DNA of 64,000 nucleotides from JAGTVG01 sp964543195 (GCA_964543195.1 CAZIXF010000005.1:1-64000); one strand, 5' to 3'; numbered from the stretch's first letter, positions 9,822 to 20,227 are shown. The notes: a model not told the origin generated them from the sequence alone. Program-made: numbers and translations.

Positions 9822-10228
9822 CAGAGAATCCTTGTGTCCACTCCCTGGCCTGATTCTGACTAAAGAGCCTTGAATTAAATCCCTGTTGAAATTCCGGGTA
9901 GTCTTTCCCGGTGAGTTGAAGGTAGGGAAATAACCGAATGCTCTGCTCCGCGAAATGTTAGACACTTCATTGAGCTTAGTGTGAAAAGTAAGTTTAGAAA
10001 AGCTTTGGTTTGTAGTTTTATCCTGCTGGAAAATCTCCTTTATTCAACATTATGCTTGATTTAATATCAGCCGGGAGTGTAAGATATAATTCATTGTCCT
10101 GACCGGATAAAAATGTCTTAAATTAAGTCGCATACAGCCTTCCCGATTTACTTTTCTGATTTTGGTTTTATTGAGGAAAATATATATTTTCTATACAGAG
10201 CCTTGGTATGTAAAATATATATTTTCTT
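9822..10228. other. Intergenic region, 407 bp, with twin palindromes near its right end
   Basis: No coding frame with plausible codon use was seen. The left two-thirds contain no convincing terminator or promoter motif. The right end becomes AT-rich and carries two copies of a 14-bp perfect palindrome described separately. The region probably separates the first sulfatase operon from the peptidase-like gene at 10229. Confidence 0.5.
10177..10225 (+). promoter_or_regulatory. Two copies of palindrome AAAATATATATTTT, 35 bp apart
   Basis: Copies lie at 10177-10190 and 10212-10225 and both are followed by CT. Each is its own reverse complement. The second ends 3 bp before the ATG at 10229, so a bound protein or local structure would affect initiation directly. 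The AT-only composition means chance or simple AT-tract duplication is possible. Confidence 0.4.
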
Positions 10229-13200
10229 ATGAAACCAATTATAGCTAATCTAATAATCCCTCTATTCTGTATAATTTTTGTTCTGCCCATTCGATCAGTT
10301 GCACAGAATTATTTCGGTAAAAACAAGGTCCAGTATGAGGATCTGGATTTCCGGATCTATGAAACCCCTCATTTTGATATTTACAATTACCTCGAAGATG
10401 AGCGCCAGCTGAATAAACTGGCACAAATGAGTGAACGATGGTATAAGCGGCATCAGGATATTTTTCAGGACAGTATTATTGAAAAAAACCCGATGATTAT
10501 CTATAACAATCATGCTGATTTTAAGCAGACCACAGTATTGCAACAAAGGATAAGTGTTGGCCTTGGGGGTGCAACGGAAGGACTCAGGACAAGGGTGATC
10601 ATGCCTGTTACCATTTCCAATAAAGAAACCTCTCATGTGCTGGGCCACGAAATGGTTCACGTATTTCAGTACCGGATGGCCAAAAGTTATCGTGGCATAA
10701 ATATACGTACACTTAACCGGATGCCCATGTGGATGATTGAAGGGCTGCCTGAATACATGACCCTGGGAGCTCACGATACACATACTGCCATATGGATGCG
10801 TGACAGGGTGGCCATGGATGAAATACCTTCTGTCGAGGATCTTTCGAAAAACCCCAGAGAATATTTTCCTTACAGGTACGGTCATGCACTATGGGCTTAT
10901 CTTACCGGCAAATACGGGGATAAAATGATCAAAACCCTTCAAATTCTAACCGTTAAAAACGGTTTGGACAGTGCTTTCAGTGAACTTTTTGGTATTAAAC
11001 CGGACAGTGTTTCCAACTTGTGGGCGAATGATTTGAAAGAGACTTATACACCCTTTATGCAGGATACCATTGCTACGGTGGGGACAGAATTTATAGATGT
11101 ATCGGGTAAAAGCAACCTGATCCATTCACCGGTAATCAGCCCGGACGGGAAATATATTACTTTCATATCTGACAGGAATGTGATAAGTATCGACGTATAC
11201 CTGGCCAATCTGGAGACGGGAAAAATTGAAAAACGCCTGACCAGCGCCATCCGGAAATCTTATATCGATGATTACAGTTACCTCGAATCGGCCGGCAGTT
11301 TTTCGCCGGACAGTAAAAAATATGTGCTCACTACCTTTAAGGGAGGTAGAAATGCTTTATCCATCATCGACCTGGAAAATTTTAATACGGAAAGGAACAT
11401 TGCGCTGCCCGGGGTTGAGGCTTTTCAGAATCCTACATGGTCTCCCGAAGGCCGGTATATAGCGGTGACAGGAATGTCACAGGGTTACAGCGATCTTTAT
11501 TTATATGACCTGGAAAAAGATACCGTCAGAAGGCTTACCGATGATGCCTATTCAGATATTCAACCCGATTTCGGACCCGATGGTGATCGTATCGTATTTT
11601 CAACGGACAGAGGTACATCCGAAACAGATCTAGAACTGTTCGAATACGGAGATTACCGCATTGCGGTCTATGATCTGAATACCGATGAGGTCACGACCCT
11701 GGAATTTTTTGAAGGAGCAAACAATATCAGTCCCCAATTTTCTGTGGATGGTGAATCCGTGTTCTTCCTTTCAAATTCGGACGGATTCAGAAATATGTAT
11801 GAATATGAATTCAAAACGGGCAATGTATACAAACGCACTCAATATTATACCGGGATAATTGGTGTTACCGAATACTCACCGATACTCAGTGTTAATGGAA
11901 ATGAAAACCAGATCGCCTACACCCTGTATAAGGACGGCAAGTATCACCTGTATTACGCCAACGAATCCGAGTTCCCGGAATATCAGGTTGATCCGGATGA
12001 TGTGGACTTGAGTGCATCCATTCTGCCTCCTGTCGACCGGGTACCATTGGGGACAATTATATCACAGAACCTGAATGAATTGCATCTTATTTCTCCTGAA
12101 CGTTTTTCAAAAGAACCCTTCGATCCGCGATTCAAACTTGAATTTGTGGGATCATCCGGGATCGGTGTTGGAGCCAGTCAGTTTGGCACCGCTTTGGCCG
12201 GTGGAGTGAGTTTATTATTCAGTGATATTTTAAAACAGCATATGTTATATAGCACGGTACGGGTATCCGGTCAGGTTGAAGATATTGGAGGGCAGGTAAG
12301 TTATATAAACAGGGACCAACGGTTGAACTGGGGAACCTCTTTCAGCCATATTCCTTACCGCACACAAGGATCATTTTTAACACGGGATACGATAAATATA
12401 GAAGATGGTGACAGTGCGGCTGTACTTAACCTGACCCAGATCGTTCAGAGGACCTTCGAAGACAGGCTTACCCTGTTTACACAATATCCCTTCTCCGTAA
12501 ATCTCAGGCTGGAAGGGGGTATGTCCATGGCAAGATATAGCTACTCCCTTGATAGTATTGCCAATTTATATACGCCGGGAGGTGTAAAGTTTGCCGAGAA
12601 TGAATTTTCATTACCTACTCCCGATCCACGATATATTGGCAGTGCCTATATTGCTTATGTGGGGGATAATTCCAAAATGGGACTAACCTCTCCGCTTATG
12701 GGTAACCGGTACAGGTTTGAAGTCCAGCGGTATTTTAAAAGTCTAAATGTATGGTCCTTTTTAGGGGATTACAGGAAATACTGGTTTGCCCCTCCGTTGA
12801 GTTTTGCGGTGAGAGGAATGTTTATTGGGCGTTACGGAGAGGATAACGATATATTATTTCCCTTATTTATCGGTAATAACTTCTTTGTGAGGGGATATAC
12901 GGTCAGGTCATTTCAGAGAAATAATTGTCCGGATGAGGATTGCCTGAATATCAATCAACTTGTGGGCAGTAAAATAGGTGTAGCCAATGCGGAGATACGA
13001 TTTCCATTTTCCGGGCCTGAAAGATTAACCCTTATCAAATCCGGATTTTTATTTACCGATCTGGTATTATTCACGGATGCCGGGATTGCCTGGGATGACC
13101 CCGATAACCTGGATTTATCGTGGGATCCAACAAAAGCCAACGACCGGATACCCGTAGTAAGCTCCGGGGTGGCTCTCAGGCTGAATCTGTTCGGATATTT

Positions 13201-13288
13201 TGTGCTCGAACCTTACCTGGCATTCCCCTATCAACGCAAAAATGTGAGTACAGTATTCAATCTTTGGATATCGGCAGGTGGCTGGTAG
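10229..13288 (+). CDS. HExxH peptidase-like / PD40 propeller / BamA-like beta-barrel fusion
   Basis: A predicted outer-membrane protein of 1019 residues. A signal peptide covers residues 1-25. Residues about 40-280 form a gluzincin (peptidase-MA-like) domain with HEMVH at 140-144 and a downstream Glu171 in WMIEGLPEYM, fitting two His and one Glu zinc ligands. Residues about 285-600 contain TolB-type PD40 repeats (SPDGKYITFISDR, SPEGRYIAVTGM, GPDGDRIVFSTDR). From about 640 to the C-terminus the sequence is beta-rich and holds GNNFFVRGYTVRSFQ, typical of D15/BamA-family barrels, ending in an aromatic residue (SAGGW). This suggests a cell-surface or periplasmic peptidase anchored by its own barrel. 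Related fusions are annotated in Bacteroidota, but no function is known to me. It appears monocistronic. Confidence 0.75.
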   Translation: MKPIIANLIIPLFCIIFVLPIRSVAQNYFGKNKVQYEDLDFRIYETPHFDIYNYLEDERQLNKLAQMSERWYKRHQDIFQDSIIEKNPMIIYNNHADFKQTTVLQQRISVGLGGATEGLRTRVIMPVTISNKETSHVLGHEMVHVFQYRMAKSYRGINIRTLNRMPMWMIEGLPEYMTLGAHDTHTAIWMRDRVAMDEIPSVEDLSKNPREYFPYRYGHALWAYLTGKYGDKMIKTLQILTVKNGLDSAFSELFGIKPDSVSNLWANDLKETYTPFMQDTIATVGTEFIDVSGKSNLIHSPVISPDGKYITFISDRNVISIDVYLANLETGKIEKRLTSAIRKSYIDDYSYLESAGSFSPDSKKYVLTTFKGGRNALSIIDLENFNTERNIALPGVEAFQNPTWSPEGRYIAVTGMSQGYSDLYLYDLEKDTVRRLTDDAYSDIQPDFGPDGDRIVFSTDRGTSETDLELFEYGDYRIAVYDLNTDEVTTLEFFEGANNISPQFSVDGESVFFLSNSDGFRNMYEYEFKTGNVYKRTQYYTGIIGVTEYSPILSVNGNENQIAYTLYKDGKYHLYYANESEFPEYQVDPDDVDLSASILPPVDRVPLGTIISQNLNELHLISPERFSKEPFDPRFKLEFVGSSGIGVGASQFGTALAGGVSLLFSDILKQHMLYSTVRVSGQVEDIGGQVSYINRDQRLNWGTSFSHIPYRTQGSFLTRDTINIEDGDSAAVLNLTQIVQRTFEDRLTLFTQYPFSVNLRLEGGMSMARYSYSLDSIANLYTPGGVKFAENEFSLPTPDPRYIGSAYIAYVGDNSKMGLTSPLMGNRYRFEVQRYFKSLNVWSFLGDYRKYWFAPPLSFAVRGMFIGRYGEDNDILFPLFIGNNFFVRGYTVRSFQRNNCPDEDCLNINQLVGSKIGVANAEIRFPFSGPERLTLIKSGFLFTDLVLFTDAGIAWDDPDNLDLSWDPTKANDRIPVVSSGVALRLNLFGYFVLEPYLAFPYQRKNVSTVFNLWISAGGW

Positions 13289-13455
13289 GGAGTGCATTAA
13301 ATCTCAGGCTGCATGAGGACAGCCCGTTCCATGAAACACCACGGTATCGATATCAATTATTACATCGAGACGGCTGAACCCCTTTAATGGGAGATCGGAA
13401 AAACCAGATACCGAAAGGTGTAGATAAACCCGGCCCTTTGTTAAAATAAATTATT

Positions 13456-14892
13456 TTATTCATTTAAAACGATAATTTGTCCCAGGGGATACCATCCATC
13501 AGTCTCCATTCCTTTTATGGCAAGCTTTACATGGGGGATCTTGCCGGATCGATCAAGAATGCCGATTTGTAGTTCATAACTTCCTGCAGGTACATGATCA
13601 GGAATACGGATTTCATCATTATAAAGATTATCTCCAGGAAGCCAGGTAGTGATATCAGCCTGTGTTAATATAATGAATGATTCCCCGGGGTTTTTCAACC
13701 TCAGAGCCAATGGAAAAGAATGATAACATGGCGCCACGCCTTTATTTTCCCACCAGGAGGTAACCGGTAACGAACCCCCACGCTTAACCACAGCCGGATA
13801 AGTAAATTTCCGCAATACAAATCTGTATCCCATTTTTTTAAGCCACCGGTTTACATGCGGCCACCACTCATCAGGGACGGGCGACGATTTGGCATTAAAA
13901 GACGAGATATGCCATTTCAACGATTGATCAATGATATAATCGATATCCCATCCCATATCCTTCCAGTGCTGCATCACCCAACATACTTCGAATGATACCG
14001 GGGCCTCTTTCCAGGCATTCCGCATACCGAATTCGATAATGGCCTGTGGATAATAATCGTACATATGCGACCAGGTTTCACTGAATCCACCCAGATCTCC
14101 CATGCAATCCACCCGCCAGCCCACGTTTCTTTTCGAGAGGCCATATTTATTGGTTTTTTCATCGGTAAGAAGCATGATGAGGTAGGTGTTCCGGAATCCT
14201 TCAAGGTAACTGTCCACAAGGACCTTTCTTGTGTTTTCTGTGAGCAGATCACTTCCCGCTCCTTCTCCCCAGGCACCCAGGAGCGCCATATCCACACTTT
14301 CCAGATCCGGATGGCCATCGTATCTGGTGCCGAGTGCCCTGATCATTCCACCAAAATGTTCAACATATCGTGGGTCTTCAGGATCGGTCCTCCATTTCGG
14401 TTCGGGAAGATTTTCTTCCTCGCCTACCATTTCACGGTACCATTGGGGTACATCATTATCCGGTCCTGTTCCATATGGAGTTATCCTTAATAAAAGAGTC
14501 TGACCCCTCGACCGGGCCGTGTCAAGCGCCCGGTCGATCAATGCCCAGTTATAATCCTTTTTGTCCGGTTCAATGAATTTCCAGTAGATCCGCAGATAGG
14601 CCAGTGAAGTCTGTGGATAATCCTTATTGGTGAGGTCGCCATTGAAAGGTTGATATTCCAGGGGATATCCTTCTGTCCAGCCTTTACCTGTGTTCAGGGT
14701 ATCACCATTAAATCGCTGGAAGGTCATGAATCCTATCCCGGGATTGACAAGTACGTCATTGAGTTCTTGTGGTCTGACAATTATCGTTTCCTGCGCCGGT
14801 GCTTCCGCGTTTATAAATAATAAAAAGAAAAAATATAATATGAGGACGGGATCCATACTTTGGAATAAGGGATTTTTTAATGATGATCGCAT
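13456..14892 (-). CDS. Secreted TIM-barrel glycoside hydrolase-like protein (DUF4832-type C-terminus)
   Basis: A protein of 478 residues on the opposite strand from its neighbours, convergent with the gene ending at 13288. The N-terminus has a hydrophobic signal segment ending at APAQ. The ATG at 14892 gives a long n-region, and the in-frame ATG at 14856 would give a more ordinary signal peptide, so the start is uncertain by 12 codons. The opening LVNPGIGFMTFQRF, the strand SLAYLRIYWKFIEPDKKDYNW and ALLGAWGEG resemble the (beta/alpha)8 barrel of clan GH-A enzymes; the Glu in GAWGEG is a candidate acid. The C-terminal third resembles DUF4832. No characterised substrate is known to me. Context suggests a glycan-active exported enzyme. 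Confidence 0.6.
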   Translation of the reverse strand: MRSSLKNPLFQSMDPVLILYFFFLLFINAEAPAQETIIVRPQELNDVLVNPGIGFMTFQRFNGDTLNTGKGWTEGYPLEYQPFNGDLTNKDYPQTSLAYLRIYWKFIEPDKKDYNWALIDRALDTARSRGQTLLLRITPYGTGPDNDVPQWYREMVGEEENLPEPKWRTDPEDPRYVEHFGGMIRALGTRYDGHPDLESVDMALLGAWGEGAGSDLLTENTRKVLVDSYLEGFRNTYLIMLLTDEKTNKYGLSKRNVGWRVDCMGDLGGFSETWSHMYDYYPQAIIEFGMRNAWKEAPVSFEVCWVMQHWKDMGWDIDYIIDQSLKWHISSFNAKSSPVPDEWWPHVNRWLKKMGYRFVLRKFTYPAVVKRGGSLPVTSWWENKGVAPCYHSFPLALRLKNPGESFIILTQADITTWLPGDNLYNDEIRIPDHVPAGSYELQIGILDRSGKIPHVKLAIKGMETDGWYPLGQIIVLNE

Positions 14893-15138
14893 TAATTATA
14901 TTGTTATTGTTTTTTACATGTATCCTGATCGTGTTCAAGATAGGTATTTTTTAGAAAATCCGGTAATGAACAGAAGAGATCATTTAAAGATATTGGAAAC
15001 CTTTGTATCGGAGATATGGATGCATCCATGTATGTAGCTGAAAAAGACTTAATACCGGCCTCGTTACTCGTTAAAAGACCACATCATCCGGCCGCCTGTA
15101 TTCTGAATTTTGACTATAATCATTCAAAGATCTGACAA

Positions 15139-16752
15139 ATGAAAAGAAGACGATTTTTTAAAACTGCGGGTTTGGCCACGTTAACGGCACTTAATGAATT
15201 TCCAGGGATTTCACCCACGAGAGCAAACAAACTGCCAACACATTCAGGGAAAGAAATAAAGACGAAACGAATGCTGTTTTTCGATCTCTATAAACTGGAT
15301 TACTGGGACAACTGTATGTTGAATCAGGGGAAAGCTGAATTTGTACCCGAAGCAATTTATGAAGATAATTCTCTTCCTGAAAAGGGCCCAGAAAAACCCA
15401 ACGTCTTTTTTGATAACAAGGTTAATGCCTGGCGTGTGTTATATAACCTTGGCTGGAGTCCGGTAAGATTGATGACAGCAGTGAGCAGTGATGGAATTAT
15501 TTGGGAACCTGATCCTCATCCGGAAATAAAGGTTTCAACTCAATCGGGGGACCGAATTGCAGACCATCAGATTTACCAATTGAATAATTCCGCCGCAGGT
15601 GGGCTTTATCAGGATCCGGTAGCCAAGGATGGTTATCCTTTCAAAATGTTTGTTCAATTGAGTGGTATGGAAGTGCTTAAAAGGGCACTTAACGATTCCG
15701 GTCATCCAATGCATACCGCCGCCAGAGCAGGAGGTGAGCCCCGTACCTTCCACGAAGGGAGAATTCTTGTATCAAGGGATGGGATGCATTGGAATCTTCA
15801 TCCGGAATATCTCTGGTCACGCCCTGGTTGGCAGCCTGAACCTCCTTATTTCTGTTTTTATAATAATCAATTGAAACATCATTCGATGATCGTCAGACCT
15901 GGATGGGGAGATCGAAGGGTAGCTATTCAGACTACCGGGGATTTTCAAAGGTGGTCGGAGCCTGAACTTTTGTTGCAGATGGATGCGGTGGATAAGGCAC
16001 CTCTTGGTTTTTATGCCATGCCGGTTATTCCTTACGGACATATGTATGTGGGTTTATTATGGGTATTTCACAATTCATCAAGTAAACCTGTGGACAGTTT
16101 CAATCAGTTCTATGGAACGATGGATGCCCAATTTGTTTATAGTTATGATGGAATTCATTTCATTCGTGGTTTGCGGGAACCTCTTCTGCCATTGAATCCA
16201 TATCCTCTCCATGGATGTACCCAGTTGCGACCGTATTCAATTATAGATAATGATAGGGAGATCCGGATTTACAGTGGTGCTTCAAGGGCACCACATGGAC
16301 TTGAAAGGGCTAAACAACAAAAGGGGATGGAAACTAATGCCATAGTAATGCACCGGTTGCGGAAGGATGGTTGGACGTATCTGGAATCGCTTGGACACTG
16401 GGCTCGTATTCAAACTAAGCCCCTAGGTCTGTGGTCACACGAAATTTTATTGAATGCAGCCGCACCCTTTGGGATGGTTAGGTATCAGATAACCGATGAA
16501 AAAAGTAAACCTGTAGAAGGTTTTACATATGAAGATTGCATTCCTCTTAAGAATAATGATGTTTTTGATTGGTCAATGGAATGGAAAGAAGGAAAGATAA
16601 GTGATCTTAGGGGGAAAGTGATCAGAATTGAAATGGAATTCTATAATGCCCATATTTATTCACTCATAACCGACTATCATTTTCTGGATGCGCAGGATCA
16701 TTGGTTGATGAAAGAAGGTAAGCCGATTGATCCGTCCAGATTTGACTATTAA
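15139..16752 (+). CDS. Five-bladed-propeller (GH43/GH32/GH117-like) protein with Tat-like signal
   Basis: A protein of 537 residues. The N-terminus MKRRRFFKTAGLATLTAL is a Tat-like or Sec signal. The body has recurring strand patterns with SSDGIIWEPDPH, SRDGMHWNLHPE and SYDGIHFIRG, the Asp-box-like blades seen in GH32/43/117-type propellers. Candidate acidic residues sit in YQDPVAKDG and in FYGTMDAQF. The protein is probably exported. It could be an exo-glycosidase or a catalytically dead relative, since the three clan acidic residues cannot be assigned with confidence by eye. It lies between an opposite-strand hydrolase and the GH78 gene, with 246 bp upstream. Confidence 0.55.
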   Translation: MKRRRFFKTAGLATLTALNEFPGISPTRANKLPTHSGKEIKTKRMLFFDLYKLDYWDNCMLNQGKAEFVPEAIYEDNSLPEKGPEKPNVFFDNKVNAWRVLYNLGWSPVRLMTAVSSDGIIWEPDPHPEIKVSTQSGDRIADHQIYQLNNSAAGGLYQDPVAKDGYPFKMFVQLSGMEVLKRALNDSGHPMHTAARAGGEPRTFHEGRILVSRDGMHWNLHPEYLWSRPGWQPEPPYFCFYNNQLKHHSMIVRPGWGDRRVAIQTTGDFQRWSEPELLLQMDAVDKAPLGFYAMPVIPYGHMYVGLLWVFHNSSSKPVDSFNQFYGTMDAQFVYSYDGIHFIRGLREPLLPLNPYPLHGCTQLRPYSIIDNDREIRIYSGASRAPHGLERAKQQKGMETNAIVMHRLRKDGWTYLESLGHWARIQTKPLGLWSHEILLNAAAPFGMVRYQITDEKSKPVEGFTYEDCIPLKNNDVFDWSMEWKEGKISDLRGKVIRIEMEFYNAHIYSLITDYHFLDAQDHWLMKEGKPIDPSRFDY

Positions 16753-17245
16753 AACATATAAGTCTGGAAAAAATATTATCCTTTGATTAATATCCCAACA
16801 ATTAATACTCAAAAACTTGTTAAAAATTGAAAATAACTGACTTAAATAATATAAATTCAGGATCCAGGCAGGTGGTAATCCAATACGAAAGGAATGGTGT
16901 GATATAATTTATTTGTTTAATTAAATCACATAATATAAAACGTTGGAAATAAGTAAGATAAGACACAATATATGATTCAATACTTATTATAATTTATCTT
17001 ATGCAATTCGCCTTAATGTGATCGTGTTTAAGAAGATATTAATGTTATTCTACCATACTGAACTGAACAGATCACTGAACAGTGTGAATAGCCTGCTTGA
17101 TCACAAGATAACAAAAAGATTTTGTTCTTTGGAATGTGTTTTTTTATAAGGCAATTGTGGATATGGAACAAGATCAGGATTAGGTTTCTTCGATACGATT
17201 TAAAAACAGAATAAAGAGAAAATAAAACAATAAAATAATTAAATT
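16753..17245. other. Intergenic region, 493 bp, AT-rich, upstream of the GH78 gene
   Basis: No convincing coding frame. The sequence is very AT-rich. At 17059-17084 the motif CTGAAC occurs three times, and CACTGAACAGTG at 17073-17084 is an inverted repeat with a 2-bp centre. This could be an operator for the downstream rhamnosidase gene; no exact Bacteroidota -7 box (TAnnTTTG) was found nearby. Confidence 0.4.
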
Positions 17246-20044
17246 ATGAATAAATTTTTTATCTTATCATTAATTAAAATATTATTTATATCTACTTCTT
17301 ATGGTATAATTAATCCACCTGAAAACTTGAAAATCAATTATAATATTGATCCGCTTGGGATCGATAATCCTTTGCCGGGGTTTTCATGGGAGACAGGTGA
17401 TATCTCTCGGGGAGCCAAGCAGTCTGCTTACCGGATTATTGTAAGCTCATCCCTGGAGAATCTTGAACAGGATGATGGTGATGTATGGGATACTGAAAAA
17501 GTTACCAGCAAAGAGACCATTCAAATTCCATATGGAGGAATTTCACTGGAATCCACAACCCGTTATTACTGGAAGGTAAAAACATGGAATGAGGATGATA
17601 TTTCATCTGAATACAGTGATCCGGCAAGTTTTGAAACCGGTTTGATAAATCCGAAGGATTGGAAGGGCATCTGGATCACAGATAACAGACCAGCTCCTAA
17701 CGAACCCGAGGAATTTTATGACCTTATCCCGGTACCGCTGTTCCGGAAAGGCTTCGATCTAAACGGGAAAATCGATAAGGCCCGCTTGTATATTTCAGGG
17801 CTGGGTTATTATGAAGCGTTCCTGAACGGTGACAAGGTCGGCGACCATTGGCTCGATCCGGGATGGACCCAATATGCGGAGACGGTTTATTATGAGGTAT
17901 ATGATGTAACCAATTATCTGCACCGGGGCAATAATGCCATAGGTGTAATGCTGGGCAACGGCTGGTATAATCCTTTACCCATGCGATTATTCGGAAGGTG
18001 GAATCTGCGCGAAATTTTAACCATCGGTCAGCCAAAGGTGATAGCCCAGTTGAAAATTGAATACGAAGATGGTACTCATGATCTGATCACCACCGATCGC
18101 TCCTGGAAAACCACCAAAGGACCCATCGTAAAGAATAATGTATACCTGGGTGAATGGTATGATGCAAGGATGGAAAAACCGGGTTGGCATTCAACAGGTT
18201 ATGATGATCGTGAATGGAATGAGGTCAGGCGAGCCGATGCACCTGCCGGTGACCTGAAATGGCAGTTTATCCCGGCTATCAAACATACCCGGACCGTATA
18301 CCCGGTGGGAATGGACAGCCCAGAAGAGGGAATGTATGTCATGGATATGGGTCAGAATTTTGCCGGAGTGATCCGGTTTAAGGTGTCCGCTCCCGAAGGT
18401 ACCGAGATCCGGTTCCGGTATGCCGAGTTACTGTATGATGACGGGAAACTTGATTTCAGGACCACAGCGGCCACGCAGATCAAGGAAGGCGGGATAGATG
18501 GAGGATCGGGTGCTCCCGCCACAGCCTGGCAGGAAGACAGGTATTTTTGCAAAGGTGAAGGTGTTGAGGTGTTTGAACCTAAATTTACCTTCCATGGTTT
18601 CAGATACGTGGAAATTACCGGGTTGCCTTACAAACCTTCCTTGAATGATATCGAAGGTGTCCGGCTGAATGCAGATCTTCCCGACAATGCATCCTTTGAA
18701 TGTTCCAATCCTCTGTTCAATAAGATCCAGGAAGTCACAGAATGGACCATGCTGAGCAATGTATTCAGCATCGAATCCGATTGTCCGGCCAGAGAGAAAT
18801 TTGCTTATGGAGGCGATATAGTTACCGTGGGAGAAGCTTATATCTATAATTATGACATGTCCAACTTTTACGCCAAAACTGTCCGGGATTTCGAAAGGGA
18901 CCAGCGATCAAACGGTGGCATGCCGGAATGCGCCCCGGATATAGGTATAAATGCACGGGGCTTGACCGAAAATACCGGTCCTGTTGGCTGGACGCTTGCC
19001 CACCCCTTTCTATTGAAACAGCTTTATAAATATTACGGTAACCACCAACTCCTTGAGGAACAATATCAACCTTTGAAAGATCTGGTTGACTTTTACAGGG
19101 AACATACCCCGGATCACATCATCATGGATGGTATCGGGGACCATAACAGTGTGGACAAACGCCCCAGGCCTGTTTCCAGCACAGCATTTTATTATCATCA
19201 TGCGAAAATCTTGTCCGAAATGGCCGGTGTACTGGATAAATCAACGGATACTCAGCTGTATACTGCTCTTGCCGGGGATATTAAAGAAGCCTTTATTGAA
19301 AAATTTGTTAATAAGAAAACCGGCGAGGTTTATACGCATACCCAGGCTGACCAGGTGTTTGCATTATATTATGATCTGTTACCGGATGATCTGAAAAGAA
19401 AAGCACTCGAGGTCCTTAAAGATGAGATTTACCTGAAGTATGACGGACACCTGTCAACCGGTATTTTTGCTACCAAAATGATGCTGGAATACCTCAGTGA
19501 ACAGAACCTGAACGACATCAATTATACCATGATGAATCAGAAGGAGTATCCCGGATATGGATATATGATCGATAATGGGGCTACCACCTTATGGGAAAAC
19601 TGGGATTTTGCCAAGCATGACAGTAAAAATCATCCCATGTTTGGTTCTGTGAGTGAGTGGTTCTATAGATCGGTACTGGGAATCCAGCAGACGGATCAGT
19701 CTGTGGCCTTCAGTGAAATAGTCATTAAGCCGGCTGTAGTCGAGGGCCTGACCTATGCAAAGGGACATTATCAATCGATCAGAGGACGTATCGGAAGCGA
19801 CTGGTGGAAACTGGGTGATGATCTTTTTATGAATGTGGAAATACCCGCCAATACTACGGCATTGATCTATTTCCCCGTAACTAATAATCCAAGACCTCAG
19901 ATCAGTGAACGGTCGAACCTGCTGGTGCAGCAAGGAAATCCAACAGATGAATTGCCCGGGGAATTCAGCTTTATTCAAAGCACACGGGATCATATCATTT
20001 TCAGGGTTGGTGCAGGAAAATATAATTTTGAAATCAGACGCTAA
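17246..20044 (+). CDS. GH78 alpha-L-rhamnosidase
   Basis: A protein of 932 residues with a Sec-type signal (about 1-20). It should release terminal alpha-L-rhamnose from a glycan by inverting hydrolysis. The N-terminal fibronectin-like domain (PPENLKINYNIDPLGIDNPLPGFSW) and the D-galactose-binding-like region with GLGYYEAFLNGDKVG and MLGNGWYN are typical of bacterial rhamnosidases. The (alpha/alpha)6 catalytic domain contains DCPAREKFAYGGD. Its Asp512, Glu517 and Asp524 have the same spacing as the acidic triad Asp567/Glu572/Asp579 of Bacillus RhaB, and Glu784 in TTLWENWD matches the fourth acidic residue. All key residues are present, so activity is expected. The linkage and any sulfate tolerance are unknown. 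Together with rhaM and the GH106-like gene it makes rhamnose a likely constituent of the substrate. Confidence 0.93.
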   Translation: MNKFFILSLIKILFISTSYGIINPPENLKINYNIDPLGIDNPLPGFSWETGDISRGAKQSAYRIIVSSSLENLEQDDGDVWDTEKVTSKETIQIPYGGISLESTTRYYWKVKTWNEDDISSEYSDPASFETGLINPKDWKGIWITDNRPAPNEPEEFYDLIPVPLFRKGFDLNGKIDKARLYISGLGYYEAFLNGDKVGDHWLDPGWTQYAETVYYEVYDVTNYLHRGNNAIGVMLGNGWYNPLPMRLFGRWNLREILTIGQPKVIAQLKIEYEDGTHDLITTDRSWKTTKGPIVKNNVYLGEWYDARMEKPGWHSTGYDDREWNEVRRADAPAGDLKWQFIPAIKHTRTVYPVGMDSPEEGMYVMDMGQNFAGVIRFKVSAPEGTEIRFRYAELLYDDGKLDFRTTAATQIKEGGIDGGSGAPATAWQEDRYFCKGEGVEVFEPKFTFHGFRYVEITGLPYKPSLNDIEGVRLNADLPDNASFECSNPLFNKIQEVTEWTMLSNVFSIESDCPAREKFAYGGDIVTVGEAYIYNYDMSNFYAKTVRDFERDQRSNGGMPECAPDIGINARGLTENTGPVGWTLAHPFLLKQLYKYYGNHQLLEEQYQPLKDLVDFYREHTPDHIIMDGIGDHNSVDKRPRPVSSTAFYYHHAKILSEMAGVLDKSTDTQLYTALAGDIKEAFIEKFVNKKTGEVYTHTQADQVFALYYDLLPDDLKRKALEVLKDEIYLKYDGHLSTGIFATKMMLEYLSEQNLNDINYTMMNQKEYPGYGYMIDNGATTLWENWDFAKHDSKNHPMFGSVSEWFYRSVLGIQQTDQSVAFSEIVIKPAVVEGLTYAKGHYQSIRGRIGSDWWKLGDDLFMNVEIPANTTALIYFPVTNNPRPQISERSNLLVQQGNPTDELPGEFSFIQSTRDHIIFRVGAGKYNFEIRR

Positions 20045-20227
20045 ATTGAGCGGAAACAATCAGATGGATAGCCTGAACCTGACCGGTCAGTTGTGCAGCA
20101 GTTGGACTGAATTCAGGTTTTATGCAGAACCGGGTCCGGATATTGGCCTTTTTTAAATACATTTAAACCGAAAAAGGTAATTGACTAAGAAATCATAAGA
20201 CATTTTTTATAAAAACACTTTTGACCA

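Noticed and set aside
10295..10885. 196-residue frame on the - strand
   Set aside because: Antisense to the peptidase-like domain with HEMVH; an unusual composition and no motif.
13440..13460. AT-rich inverted repeat AAAATAA-A-TTATTTT between convergent genes as terminator
   Set aside because: All-AT stem with a 1-nt loop; composition alone explains it.
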